64,000 nucleotides of DNA. Source: Thermoplasmata archaeon. GTDB lineage: Archaea > Thermoplasmatota > Thermoplasmata > Thermoplasmatales > Thermoplasmataceae. The translations under genes were made by a program, and so were the position numbers. Location of the stretch: contig JAJZZX010000001.1 of the NCBI GenBank assembly GCA_021797355.1, forward strand, positions 326,523-390,522. Reading direction: 5' to 3'. The notes below the pieces were generated by a model that did no database searches, had not been told where the DNA came from, and saw only the letters and a list, made by a program, of their open reading frames with translations. Shown here piece by piece: positions 16,730 through 26,254 of this stretch. Numbering within the stretch: position 1 is the first letter of the stretch; the number at the start of each line of letters is the position of its first letter.

Positions 16730-18097
16730 ATGGTTCTTGAAGGCCTGGCCGGTTCTCTAAGAGAAACAATAAGGAAAATATCGCGCGCCAGCTACATCGA
16801 TAAAGATACCATAAAGGAAGTATCAAAGGAACTTCAGAGGGCGCTGCTGAAAGCAGACGTCAACGTCAAGCTGGTTCTGGAACTGTCTTCCACTCTGGAG
16901 AGAAGGGCCACTGAGGAAAAACCGCCTGCCGGAATGACCGAGCAGGACTACATGATCAAGATAATCTATGAGGAACTACTGAAAATTCTTGGCGAGGACT
17001 CAAAGATTAGGCTTACGGAGCAGACAATAATGCTTGTTGGTTTGTACGGGCAGGGTAAAACCACGAGCGCAGGGAAGCTCGCAAAATTCTTCCACAGGAA
17101 GGGGCTCAGCGTAGGCTTAATTGCAGCAGATATCCACAGGCCTGGCGCTTATGATCAACTGGAACAGATTGCCAGGCAGGTCAACGTCCCATTCTATGGC
17201 GAGAGAAATGTTAAGGATCCAATCAGAATAATAAGAAACGGATTGGCTGAGTTCAGGGAGATAAAGGTAAAGATAATAGATACCAGCGGCAGGGATTCAC
17301 TGAACCAGGAACTTATCGAGGAAATCAAGGGCATTAAAAGGGAATTCAATCCTGATGAGGTACTTCTGGTTATGGATGCCACAATAGGACAGCAGGCCGG
17401 CCCACAGGCGCAGACAATAAATGAAGCTGTGGGAATCACAGGCGTAATAATTACAAAGATGGATGGCACTGGTAAGGGGGGAGGGGCTCTAAGTGCGGTG
17501 GCTAGCATTCATGCTCCGGTCTATTTCATAGGCACAGGGGAGCATATGGATGATCTGGAGGTTTTCAACGCTAAGAAGTTTCTATCCAGGCTCCTGGGCC
17601 TTGGTGATCTGGAAACACTTCTTGAGGCTTTCAAAGAGACAGAGATAACTGAGGAAGAGGCGGAGGAATCCATGAACCGCTTAATGTCCGGAAAGTTCAA
17701 CCTGAAGGACATGTACGACATATGGGAAAAGTTTGCCCAGCCCGGGATAATGAGGAAGATGTTTGATGCACTGCCTCTTGCCAAAATGCCCGGCGCGGGC
17801 AAGATAGGGAGCGATGATATCGAGAACGCCCAGAATAAACTTAACAGCTACCGCGTCATAATGGATTCCATGACATTTTTCGAGCTTGAGCATCCGGAGG
17901 AGATCAATGCAAAGAGGATTTCTAGGATTGCAAGGGGCTCCGGCAAGGATGAGAACGATGTACGAAACTTGCTGCGTGAATTCAAGGCCATGAAGAACAA
18001 CCTCAAGGCAATGAAGGGGAACAGGGGCTTCAAGAAGTTGATGAGGAATCAGATCAAGGCGGGGAACTTTGGCCTGGAGAACATAGAAGGCCTCTAG
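16730..18097 (+). CDS. srp54: Signal recognition particle 54-kDa GTPase
   Basis: SRP54/Ffh binds signal sequences and 7S RNA and targets ribosomes to FtsY. Order: N domain (1-90); G domain with GLYGQGKTTSAGKLA near 105, DIHRPGAYDQLEQIA near 135, DTSGR near 185 and TKMDGTGKGGGALSA near 245; and an M domain with RISRIARGSGKDENDVRNLL near 395, the RNA-binding helix. Length (455) is normal. The ATG at 16730 follows a GGGG; an in-frame TTG at 16724 is less likely. It follows tfs closely and overlaps the convergent GGR-like gene by 4 bp. FtsY is at 59371; no SRP RNA gene was found. Confidence 0.96.
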   Translation: MVLEGLAGSLRETIRKISRASYIDKDTIKEVSKELQRALLKADVNVKLVLELSSTLERRATEEKPPAGMTEQDYMIKIIYEELLKILGEDSKIRLTEQTIMLVGLYGQGKTTSAGKLAKFFHRKGLSVGLIAADIHRPGAYDQLEQIARQVNVPFYGERNVKDPIRIIRNGLAEFREIKVKIIDTSGRDSLNQELIEEIKGIKREFNPDEVLLVMDATIGQQAGPQAQTINEAVGITGVIITKMDGTGKGGGALSAVASIHAPVYFIGTGEHMDDLEVFNAKKFLSRLLGLGDLETLLEAFKETEITEEEAEESMNRLMSGKFNLKDMYDIWEKFAQPGIMRKMFDALPLAKMPGAGKIGSDDIENAQNKLNSYRVIMDSMTFFELEHPEEINAKRISRIARGSGKDENDVRNLLREFKAMKNNLKAMKGNRGFKKLMRNQIKAGNFGLENIEGL

Positions 18098-19251
18098 TGG
18101 GGCGCCAAGAGCCTATCTATTATTTCATTGAGGTGAAGCCCTGATTTTCTAATAATCTCATTGAGGGATACCTCTCTCAAATTAAGTTGGGAGATTTCCT
18201 GAAGAAGCATGGATATTTTCTCATCGCTTGAATGTTCCAGGGCATCAAATAAACTAACTTCGCCAGAAATGGTCTGCATAACTTTCTCATCTGCGGCCTT
18301 TGCGTAAATATCAGATATCTGTCTGCTCCCATCGTGAATATGATCCAGAATTATGCTGGCAAGGACAGACGAAGTTTCCACAGCCTGTGCAAAACCGGTG
18401 AGAAAAAGCGGATTCCATATTCCAGACTGCATGCCTATAACTGGAAATCCAGATTGGACAGGCTGAGGAACCGATGGTATGGAAACGATTCTTTGGCCCC
18501 TTATTATGTATGGGGCACCCAAATCCATCTGGCGTGAGCCTGTCGCCATCTCCAGTTCCATGCAATCAGTCATGCTGGCAGAGAAAGGGAATTCCAGGCC
18601 CATTGAAATATGCGGTCTGGAAATTACATTCAGTTCCGCCCTCTCTCCAGGGTGCCCAGTAACCTTCCTGCAATAATTCTCAAAAATGGAACGGGTTTTA
18701 GCGGGAGCACCAATCTCACCCTCAAGATGAAGGAAATTCCAGTTTCCTGCGGCTAGTACCACAAGTTTTGACTGGAAGTGGGCATCCTTGCCGTTCTGAA
18801 GGGCAATAACATCGAAGGTCCCATCATTTCTACAATTGATGCCAGTGGCAGCTGTCCTAAGGAAAATGCTTGATCCGGCCATGGCAGAAAGAGCAGCCAT
18901 TTCCTTATGCAGCTTATCGGTTTCGACACTGGCATTGAAAGCGTCATTTATCCCTCCTGATGCACTCATTTCTGCATGTGAAGTACCGCAGGTCAGCCTG
19001 ACTGATTTTATTCTGCTTTGCACTATTTCCTCGGGATTGATGCCAGCCCGCTTTAGATCATGAACGTTGACAACTCCATCCGCCCTTAAAGGTGAGCCTA
19101 TCTCCAGCCTCCTGTCGAGGATGGCAACCCTCAGGCCATGCTCTGACAGGATTTTCCCCAGATTGGAACCTGCGGGACCACATCCAATTATGGCGCAATC
19201 GAACAATGAGTCTTTATCATATGGTAGTGTTTTTACTTTGCTATGGGGCAA
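18094..19251 (-). CDS. Diverged geranylgeranyl-reductase-like FAD protein
   Basis: A 385-residue flavoprotein of the GGR/PHBH superfamily. The dinucleotide site CAIIGCGPAGSNLGKILSEHGLRVAILDRR lies near residues 18-45, followed by EIGSPLRADGV where typical GGR proteins have a Cys-Gly (RCGEG-like) motif. The second FAD motif region IGMQSGIWNPLFLTGFAQAVET lies near 285, with Asp replaced relative to GD-type motifs. The Gly-Tyr-Gly-Trp substrate motif seen in the divergent neighbour is absent. Activity may differ from lipid saturation. It shares a 57-bp promoter with the other GGR-like gene. Confidence 0.75.
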   Translation of the reverse strand: MPHSKVKTLPYDKDSLFDCAIIGCGPAGSNLGKILSEHGLRVAILDRRLEIGSPLRADGVVNVHDLKRAGINPEEIVQSRIKSVRLTCGTSHAEMSASGGINDAFNASVETDKLHKEMAALSAMAGSSIFLRTAATGINCRNDGTFDVIALQNGKDAHFQSKLVVLAAGNWNFLHLEGEIGAPAKTRSIFENYCRKVTGHPGERAELNVISRPHISMGLEFPFSASMTDCMELEMATGSRQMDLGAPYIIRGQRIVSIPSVPQPVQSGFPVIGMQSGIWNPLFLTGFAQAVETSSVLASIILDHIHDGSRQISDIYAKAADEKVMQTISGEVSLFDALEHSSDEKISMLLQEISQLNLREVSLNEIIRKSGLHLNEIIDRLLAPH

Positions 19252-19308
19252 TCAGGGTCAAAGAAATTTTAAATAGCTTGCAATATACAGACCCAGTAGT
19301 AGATTTTC

Positions 19309-20754
19309 ATGAACAAATCTGGAGATTACGACATAATAGTGGCGGGAGCCGGACTTGCAGGAATGCTTGCAGCAACAATGGCTTCAAGGGCCGGCAGGAG
19401 TGTGCTGCTTCTGGACAGGAACAAACAGGATGAGGTAGGCAAGAAGACTGTGTGGGGGTGGACATGCGGCGATGCCGTTGCTGGATCACACATCGATTTT
19501 ATTAGCAAGCATCTTGGTGCCACTTTCGGATTTCCAGAATTAGACAGGCGTGTTGACGGAGTGTATGCAATATCCCCTGATCTAAAGACTAGGTTCATGT
19601 TCGAGGGCGTAGGTTACACTCTGGACAGGCCGGAGTTTGAGTCAAAGCTGCTTCAGTTTGCACTTAAGGCTGGTTCAGACTACATAAGTGAATTTGACAT
19701 AGCAGGCCCAATCCTGGATGGCAAGCGGGTTGTGGGGGTACATGGCAGGGATAGGGACAAGAATGTGAGGGAATTCAGGTCGAAGATAGTCATTGATGCT
19801 CTGGGAGTATCAACCGTTATCAGGAGAAATCTGCCGGAGAATCCGTACATAGACAGGAATATAGACATAGACGACATCGAATCTACGGGCAGATACATAT
19901 ACGAGTTCGATCTTGATCATGAAGATCTCAGATATTACGACCCTGACAATGCACTCATACACCTCAACAATGAAATTGCCCCAGGTGGATATGGCTGGGT
20001 TTTCCCAAAAAGCGGAAACAGGATAAACATTGGACTAGGTGTTCAGAAGAAAAGTCTTGACATCAGGAATTCAAAGATGTCCAGGACCGATAATCTGCAA
20101 GCCCTGATAGATAGTTACGTAAAGTGGAACCCGGTCTTCAAGAATCTGAAGATCTTCAACAAGAATAACAACGGAAAGGGTATATGGTCAGTCACGGTCA
20201 GGAGGCAGATGGAAAGCCTGGTGATGGACGGATACATGGGGGCTGGGGACAGCATGGTGATGCCTAACCCCATCAGCGCTGGAGGAATAGGGCCAGCCCT
20301 TATAGCAGGCACTCTTGCTGGGGAAAATGCGGCACTTGCCATTGAATCGGGCGACACATCGGTGAAGGGACTGTGGAAGTATAACCTGGACTTCAACCAG
20401 GCATATGGAAAGAGGACCGCTGGGATGGAGGTATTCAGGATCTATCTCCAGTCACTGAACAATGATATCCTGAATTACGGAATGAGGACTTTCCTGACAT
20501 CAAAGGAAGCCTCTGACATTACTCTGGGTCTCATACCGGAACTCAGCCTGGCGTCAAAGTTCAAGATGGTCCTGAAGGGAGCCACAAACATAAGAGCCTT
20601 CACTAACCTTGTGTATGTCGTAGGCAAAATGAAGGAGATGAATGAAGTGTATGACAATTATCCTGACACTCCCGAGAAGTTCCCGCAATTCAAGAAGAGT
20701 GTTGTCTCAACAATTGAGGAGGCAAAGGAAAGATTCAAGCCGAATCCAGTCTGA
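19309..20754 (+). CDS. Geranylgeranyl reductase family FAD-dependent oxidoreductase
   Basis: Likely (di)geranylgeranylglycerophospholipid reductase, which saturates the isoprenoid chains of archaeal membrane lipids at the membrane. The FAD motif is IIVAGAGLAGMLAATMASRAG at residues 9-29. WGWTCGDAV near 48 has the expected cysteine. PGGYGWVFPKSGNRINIGLG near 225 is the GGR signature, and GAGDSMVMPNPISAGGIGPAL near 310 is the second FAD motif. At 481 residues it is longer than most (about 400), with a ~90-residue C-terminal extension. gaaattttaaatag about 30 nt before the ATG is the probable promoter. Its 3' end abuts the convergent nth gene. Confidence 0.85.
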   Translation: MNKSGDYDIIVAGAGLAGMLAATMASRAGRSVLLLDRNKQDEVGKKTVWGWTCGDAVAGSHIDFISKHLGATFGFPELDRRVDGVYAISPDLKTRFMFEGVGYTLDRPEFESKLLQFALKAGSDYISEFDIAGPILDGKRVVGVHGRDRDKNVREFRSKIVIDALGVSTVIRRNLPENPYIDRNIDIDDIESTGRYIYEFDLDHEDLRYYDPDNALIHLNNEIAPGGYGWVFPKSGNRINIGLGVQKKSLDIRNSKMSRTDNLQALIDSYVKWNPVFKNLKIFNKNNNGKGIWSVTVRRQMESLVMDGYMGAGDSMVMPNPISAGGIGPALIAGTLAGENAALAIESGDTSVKGLWKYNLDFNQAYGKRTAGMEVFRIYLQSLNNDILNYGMRTFLTSKEASDITLGLIPELSLASKFKMVLKGATNIRAFTNLVYVVGKMKEMNEVYDNYPDTPEKFPQFKKSVVSTIEEAKERFKPNPV

Positions 20755-21405
20755 TTATCCCTTCCTTTTCTGCTTCTGCCTGTAGTAGTCGCAGAAGCTG
20801 CTTATCTTGCATTCACTGCATCTTGGTCCCACCGGCCTGCAAATCTTTTTTCCAAACTCTACCATGGTAGGATTGAAGCCAACTTGCCTGTTTTCCGGAA
20901 CTATCTTAAGCAGGGACTTTTCGACCTCTTCAGGGTCATTGCTGTGCGCCCATCCAATCCGGTTTGATATCCTCAGAACATGCGTGTCCACAGCAATTGC
21001 GGGTAGCCCGAAGGAATCAGCAAGGACCACATTAGCCGTTTTTCTGCCAACGCCCGGGATTGACGTAAGTTCATCCATAGAAGCTGGAACCTGCCCCTTG
21101 TATTTTTCCAGGATAATCTTCGCAGCTCCAATTACCCTTGATGCCTTGACCTTGCTGAAGCCAACTCTTGATATGGCTGACAGGACGTCCTCATATCTGG
21201 CGTGTGCCAGACCGTAGCAGTCGCCAAAGCGTTCAAAAAGGTTCCTGGCGGCCCGGTCCGTGACCTCATCCTTTGTCCTGTGGGAAAGTATTGTTGTAAT
21301 GAGGACCCAGAATGGATCATGGAATTCAAAATGATGCGGCGGGGCTTGGCTTGAAATCAGGCTGAAGACTTCATTAAAGGTTTTCCTGGCCGTGGCTATC
21401 TTCAT
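20755..21405 (-). CDS. nth: Endonuclease III (DNA glycosylase/AP lyase)
   Basis: Base-excision repair enzyme for oxidised pyrimidines. SIPGVGRKTANVVLADSFG near residues 112-130 is the helix-hairpin-helix with the catalytic lysine, and the catalytic aspartate follows in AIAVDTHVLRISNRIGW near 137. The 4Fe-4S cluster is CRPVGPRCSECKISSFC near the C-terminus (C-x6-C-x2-C-x5-C). Length (216) is typical. It abuts the convergent GGR gene. Confidence 0.95.
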   Translation of the reverse strand: MKIATARKTFNEVFSLISSQAPPHHFEFHDPFWVLITTILSHRTKDEVTDRAARNLFERFGDCYGLAHARYEDVLSAISRVGFSKVKASRVIGAAKIILEKYKGQVPASMDELTSIPGVGRKTANVVLADSFGLPAIAVDTHVLRISNRIGWAHSNDPEEVEKSLLKIVPENRQVGFNPTMVEFGKKICRPVGPRCSECKISSFCDYYRQKQKRKG

Positions 21406-21827
21406 TGAATTTCAACCTCAGATTCTATTCGTACGGTGAGGAAATGGATCAATGGCATGGCGTACCTATGGATATTATGATCTATTTAATATGGATTGCA
21501 CAGCCATCCACAGGGCCAGTCAAGGATTCATTGGAAGTTCCAGTGCGTTCCTGAAAAATACTCGCGTTCCATATTTAATGCTGAATTTTAATTCCCACCA
21601 GCATTTGATCCGTCACTTGCTGCCGCCGCAGGTCATCAATGTGAGCTTGCTTTACATTCGTGCATGTCTTGCTTTCCAATATAGTTATCTAACATACTGA
21701 CTGGACACAGCGAGAGCCCGAATCTCTTTCCGTACTCCAATCTCATGGTGATTACGATTAGATATCGCATTTTCTCAAGCTGAAAGCCCTGTAACCAATG
21801 TCCCGAATCAATATTTAGGAAAAAGTC
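21406..21827. other. Intergenic region with no recognised gene
   Basis: About 420 bp between nth and carB, whose 3' end lies at 21828. A 82-codon frame at 21452-21700 (+) has no recognisable family and an unusual Cys/His/Phe-rich composition, and I do not call it. The tatttaatatgga stretch near 21482 could hold an nth promoter. No tRNA, repeat or clear hairpin was seen. Confidence 0.5.
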
Positions 21828-24800
21828 CTACCAGTATTCGCTTATTTCCCTATAATGGATATCAACCCCTGATCCAAGGCTCCTGACCATACTTTCTGCC
21901 AGCCTTATGTTTGTCAGTAGGGGGATATTTGACCTTATTGCAAGCCTCCTTATCTCATTGCCATCCCTTATGGAACCTGACCTGGCAGTTGGCGTGTTGA
22001 TTATGAGCACAGGCTTGCCAGAAAAGATGAAGCTGTCCACCTTCGGCTCCCTTAAGTCCTCAATCTTGTAAACAACCTCTGCCTCAATTCCGTGGTCCTG
22101 CAAAAATCTCCTAGTGCCAGGGGTTGCGTATATTCTGTAACCCATACTTTGGAGGGCAGCAACTGCATGATAGCCTCTTTCCTTATCCCTGTCACTAAGG
22201 GAGACCAGAATCTTCCCATCCTTTGGCATCTTGACCCTCATCAGCTGGAGGGCCTTCACCAGAGCCTCGTCAAGGGTGATTCCGGCACTCATGGCCTCGC
22301 CTGTGGACTTCATTTCCGGGCCAAGGACAGCATCCAGATCCAGGAATCGGTTGAAAGGGAACGAGGGAACTTTCACAAAATAAGATCTAGGATACCTTGA
22401 TGCATGATCTATCCTCCTTCCCAGGTATGCCATAATGCCAGTCTTGATCCAGTCAACTCCCATTGCCTTGCTCACGAATGGCAGAGATCTGGAAGCCCTG
22501 GCATTGAGTTCTATGATGAAAATGTCGTCACCGCGCACTGCTAGCTGCAGGTTTGAAAATCCAATCAGCCCGTATTTTGCCGTGAAAAGGTTTGCCAGGC
22601 TTGCCAGCTTATGGAAAAGCTTTTCCTCCGGCACATCTGGCCCCATTATCATGGTCGCGTCTCCAGAGTGAGTGCCAGCTTCCTCTATGTGCACATTGAC
22701 ACCAGCTATGACGGCATTTTTTCCGTCAGATACGAAGTCAACGTCAATTTCTGTGGCATTCTCCACATATCTGCTCAACAGTATTGGGAATCCAGGCCTC
22801 TCATTGATCAGATCTGTAATCCTGCGAAGCAGCTCCTCGCGGTCGCTCACTATGTCCATGGCCCTTCCCCCTATGATGAAGCTGCTCCTTACAATCACCG
22901 GGAGCCTGGCTGTTTCCACAGCCTCCACTGCCTGATGCAGGTTGGTAACGGTCACAAATTCAGGCTGCAGAAGCCCCATCTCCTGCAGCGCCTCTGCGAA
23001 ACGCTTCCGGTCTTCTATTGCGTCTATGCTATCGGGAAGGGTGCCCAGGAAGATGCTTGCTCCGAATATGCGCTGGAGGCTGGATGCCAGGTTTTGCCCC
23101 GTCTGCCCTGAAAACTGAAGTATTATTCGGCACGGCTGCTCCCTGAAGATTACATTGCTTATATGCTCAAGGTCCAGTGGTTCAAAGTAGAGGGTATCAG
23201 AAACATCAAAATCGGTAGATACGGTCTCAGGGTTGCTGTTTATCATAACAGTCCTGAATCCAAGTCGCCTTAGCTCCAGGACGGCTTTCACAGCGCCGAA
23301 GTCAAATTCAAGCCCCTGGGAAATCCTGTTGGGCCCGGATCCAAGCACCACGATTGTCCCCCTGCTTCTCCTCCTCGGAAAGGTTTCATCTTCCAGATCG
23401 TAAGTGGAGTAAAGATATGGTGTTCCAGCCTCAAATTCTCCTGAACAGGTGTCTATTGCCTTAAATACAGGCAAAACTGATTTTCTGGACCTCTCCAGCA
23501 CGAGGTCTGTCTCCGGTATTCCGATAAACGTGGAGATTATGCTGTCAGGTATGCCGAGGAATTTTATCTTTTCAAGGTCCTCCGGTATCACCCCCCGCTC
23601 CAGCGTATTCAGAACCCTCACTATATTCTGTATCTTGCCTATGAAAAATTCAGGATAGCCAGAAAGCTGGCTTACCTTCTTCTGATCCCATCCCCTGAAT
23701 AGGGCCTCAAAAATTGCGTAAAGCCTTAGATCCGATGGCACAAGTAAAAGTGAGGATAGCTTATCATCACTTACACCAAGCCTCAGTTTCCTAGATTCCG
23801 CAGTATCGAGGGATGCGATGGCCTTCATAAGCGCTTCCTCAAAAGTCCTTCCAATGCCCATGACCTCCCCGATGGATTTCATCTGGACACCTATTCTCCT
23901 GTCCACCTCGAACTTGTCAAAGGGCCATCTTGGTATCTTGACAGTGATATAGTCCAGAGAAGGCTCGAAAGCTGCGGAAGTGTTGCCCGTAATGGGGTTC
24001 CTGATTTCCGTCAGGTTATATCCAAGCGCGATCTTGCTGGATGTCCTGGCAATTGGGTAACCGCTTGCCTTGGAGGCGAGGGCTGACGACCTGGACGTTC
24101 GCGGGTTCACCTCAACTATGAAGTATTCATCAGTATCCGGATTCAGGGCAAACTGTATGTTGCATGCCCCTCTTATTCCAAGTGAAGAGATGACTTTTAT
24201 TGCAGATTCCCTCAGCATGTGATACTCCCTGTCACTAAGTGTCTGAGAAGGTGTTACAACTATGCTTTCACCGGTGTGCACACCCATGGGATCAAGGTTT
24301 TCCATGTTGCATATTGTTATGCAGTTCCCCGCATTGTCCCTGATGACCTCGTATTCTATCTCCTTTAGCCCCTCAAGGGACTTTTCAAGTTCAAGGGTCT
24401 GATCAGGATAAATCCCGAAAAACTCATCACAAAGCTGGGCAAGTTCATCTCTATTCTTTATTATCCTCCCCCCAGATCCGCCAAGCGAGAAGGATGTTCT
24501 GACGATGAGAGGGTAAAAATCTATCATCCCCAGTGATTGGGAGTAGTTGCCGCTGTTGAGCCTAGCGGAGGGCGCAACAGGCTCTCCAATTCTTATCATG
24601 AGTTCATGGAACTTCTCCCTGTCTTCAGCTGTCTCAATGGATTCAACAGGGGTTCCAAGTATCCTTATTCCGGACTTTTCGAGGAATCCATCCTTCTGCA
24701 ATGCCACTGCCATGTTAAGGGCGGTCTGCCCCCCCATTGACGGAAGGATTGAATCTATTTTTTCCCTTTCAGCTATGGCCTTTACAGCTTCAAGTGTCAT

Positions 24801-25004
24801 GGGCTCTATGTAAACACGATCAGCAATTTCATGATCAGTCTGTATTGTGGCCGGGTTGGAATTTATGAGAACAGTCTCTATACCTTCTTCCCTGAGTGAA
24901 AGGCAAGCCTGGGAACCTGCGTAGTCGAATTCAGCAGCCTGGCCAATAACAACAGGTCCTGATCCGATTATGAGGACCTTTTTGATTGCAGGATCACGGG
25001 TCAT
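21828..25004 (-). CDS. carB: Carbamoyl-phosphate synthase large subunit
   Basis: Makes carbamoyl phosphate from bicarbonate, ammonia and 2 ATP for pyrimidines and arginine. Two ATP-grasp halves are seen: the first starts at VLIIGSGPVVIGQAAEFDYAGSQAC (about residue 10) with IEVNPRTSRSSALASKA near 300, the second at VVLGSGPNRISQGLEFDF near 555 with IIELNARASRSLPFVSKAMG near 835. A C-terminal MGS-like allosteric domain (KILVSLSDRDK…) follows 925. Length 1058 is normal. It overlaps the carA stop by 4 bp (ATGA-type coupling), so carA-carB is one operon. Confidence 0.97.
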   Translation of the reverse strand: MTRDPAIKKVLIIGSGPVVIGQAAEFDYAGSQACLSLREEGIETVLINSNPATIQTDHEIADRVYIEPMTLEAVKAIAEREKIDSILPSMGGQTALNMAVALQKDGFLEKSGIRILGTPVESIETAEDREKFHELMIRIGEPVAPSARLNSGNYSQSLGMIDFYPLIVRTSFSLGGSGGRIIKNRDELAQLCDEFFGIYPDQTLELEKSLEGLKEIEYEVIRDNAGNCITICNMENLDPMGVHTGESIVVTPSQTLSDREYHMLRESAIKVISSLGIRGACNIQFALNPDTDEYFIVEVNPRTSRSSALASKASGYPIARTSSKIALGYNLTEIRNPITGNTSAAFEPSLDYITVKIPRWPFDKFEVDRRIGVQMKSIGEVMGIGRTFEEALMKAIASLDTAESRKLRLGVSDDKLSSLLLVPSDLRLYAIFEALFRGWDQKKVSQLSGYPEFFIGKIQNIVRVLNTLERGVIPEDLEKIKFLGIPDSIISTFIGIPETDLVLERSRKSVLPVFKAIDTCSGEFEAGTPYLYSTYDLEDETFPRRRSRGTIVVLGSGPNRISQGLEFDFGAVKAVLELRRLGFRTVMINSNPETVSTDFDVSDTLYFEPLDLEHISNVIFREQPCRIILQFSGQTGQNLASSLQRIFGASIFLGTLPDSIDAIEDRKRFAEALQEMGLLQPEFVTVTNLHQAVEAVETARLPVIVRSSFIIGGRAMDIVSDREELLRRITDLINERPGFPILLSRYVENATEIDVDFVSDGKNAVIAGVNVHIEEAGTHSGDATMIMGPDVPEEKLFHKLASLANLFTAKYGLIGFSNLQLAVRGDDIFIIELNARASRSLPFVSKAMGVDWIKTGIMAYLGRRIDHASRYPRSYFVKVPSFPFNRFLDLDAVLGPEMKSTGEAMSAGITLDEALVKALQLMRVKMPKDGKILVSLSDRDKERGYHAVAALQSMGYRIYATPGTRRFLQDHGIEAEVVYKIEDLREPKVDSFIFSGKPVLIINTPTARSGSIRDGNEIRRLAIRSNIPLLTNIRLAESMVRSLGSGVDIHYREISEYW

Positions 25005-26053
25005 TGGAGTCCCTCCATGTCTTCCGTAATCTTCCTGAAGTAAATTCTTGCATCATGTGGGCCTGGTGAAGCCTCTGGGTGGTACTGTACGGACATGACC
25101 TTGAGCCTGCCGTGCTTCATCATCTCCACAGTGCCATCGTTGATGTCTCTCTGCATTACATTGAGGTTTGTGCCCTGCAAGCTGCCTTCTTGCACGGCAT
25201 AGCCGTGATTGTGGGACGTGATCATTATACTTTTCCCATCGGTGACCGCATGGTTAGATCCCCTGTGGCCGAACTTCATTTTTACGGTTTTCCCTCCGAA
25301 TGCTAGCCCAATCAGTTGATGCCCAAGGCATACGCCATAAACAGGCTTAGTCTCCGCCGTATTCCTGATGAATTCGGTTATACCCTTAAGTGAGCTGTGG
25401 GCAGGGTCCCCGGGGCCATTTGAAAGGAAGACCGCATCGCAGTCCCTGGAAAGCTCAATGAGGTCAGAATTATAGGGCACGACCAAGAGCCGTCCAACGC
25501 CAGCCATTTCCTTCACCAGGCTGGACTTCGTTCCAAGGTCTACAAAGAGAAACCTGTAGTCTCCATTCCCTTTGACCTCATATGGCTCAGAACATGAAAC
25601 CTGAGACACAAGGTCCTGTGCCATTGGATCAGGAAAGGCCAATTTTCCAGGCTTCTCGTCAACAATGTGGCATCTCATTGTGCCTCGTTCCCTGATCTTC
25701 CTCACCAGCATTCTCGTATCAAGCAGGTCGATGCCAGGAACCTTGCTGTCAAAAAGGAACCTGTCGAAAGCATCCCAGGACTGATCAGATTTCAGCACTG
25801 AATGAGCATCCCTTGTCACTATGCCTGCAACCTGAGCTGACTTGCTCTCCATGGAGCCCTTTTCCATAGGGTAATTTCCTATTGTTGGGCTGGCAAAGAT
25901 CAGTATCTGCCCCCTGTAAGAAGGATCGGTAATGGATTCAAGGTAGCCAGTCATGGAAGTAGTGAATACCAGTTCGCCATAGGAGTCGCCATCATAGCCA
26001 AAAGCCTGGCCTTCCAGTGTTGTACCATCCTCAAGAACAAGATACCTCTTCAC
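25001..26053 (-). CDS. carA: Carbamoyl-phosphate synthase small (glutaminase) subunit
   Basis: Class-I glutamine amidotransferase that feeds ammonia to CarB. The N-terminal domain starts YLVLEDGTTLEGQAFG and contains VFTTSMTGYLESITDPSY. The nucleophile is the Cys in GVCLGHQLIGLAFGG near 241, with SHNHGYAV near 297 and the His-Glu pair in SVQYHPEASPGPHD near 328. The start is GTG at 26053, whose bases overlap the TGA of a 62-codon upstream frame (GTGA), suggesting translational coupling. Confidence 0.96.
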   Translation of the reverse strand: MKRYLVLEDGTTLEGQAFGYDGDSYGELVFTTSMTGYLESITDPSYRGQILIFASPTIGNYPMEKGSMESKSAQVAGIVTRDAHSVLKSDQSWDAFDRFLFDSKVPGIDLLDTRMLVRKIRERGTMRCHIVDEKPGKLAFPDPMAQDLVSQVSCSEPYEVKGNGDYRFLFVDLGTKSSLVKEMAGVGRLLVVPYNSDLIELSRDCDAVFLSNGPGDPAHSSLKGITEFIRNTAETKPVYGVCLGHQLIGLAFGGKTVKMKFGHRGSNHAVTDGKSIMITSHNHGYAVQEGSLQGTNLNVMQRDINDGTVEMMKHGRLKVMSVQYHPEASPGPHDARIYFRKITEDMEGLQ

Positions 26054-26238
26054 TGGACCACCGCCACTATGTCATTAGCCAGCAAATCTGCAGAGGTTTT
26101 GCCAGATGCACATTCACGTGAAACAATGCCATCCACATGTGCAATTGGGGCAATAAAACCTGCATTTCCCCAAATGTCAACAAATCTCAAAGTCTTTCGG
26201 GTTTGGAGATTATAACTCTGCATAAAATGGTTTTCCAA
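26050..26238 (-). CDS. Candidate 62-residue protein coupled to carA
   Basis: A short frame fills the 200-bp space between sfsA and carA. It ends in a TGA that overlaps the carA GTG (GTGA), the arrangement seen in coupled operon genes. The start would be TTG at 26238 or ATG at 26223; the frame is open back to 26292 inside the 3' end of sfsA. The product has WGNAGFIAPIAHVDGIVSRE and ASGKTSADLLANDIVAVV stretches that look protein-like, but I do not recognise a family. Alternative: a non-coding leader for carAB control. Confidence 0.4.
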   Translation of the reverse strand: MENHFMQSYNLQTRKTLRFVDIWGNAGFIAPIAHVDGIVSRECASGKTSADLLANDIVAVVQ

Positions 26239-26254
26239 CCATGCAACCGGGGCA

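Noticed and set aside
21452-21700. 82-codon frame between nth and carB
   Set aside because: No family, odd composition, no clear start signal; kept only as part of the intergenic note.
22435-23111. Plus-strand frames of 78-166 codons opposite carB
   Set aside because: Antisense shadows of a confidently assigned gene, with no recognisable domains or start signals.
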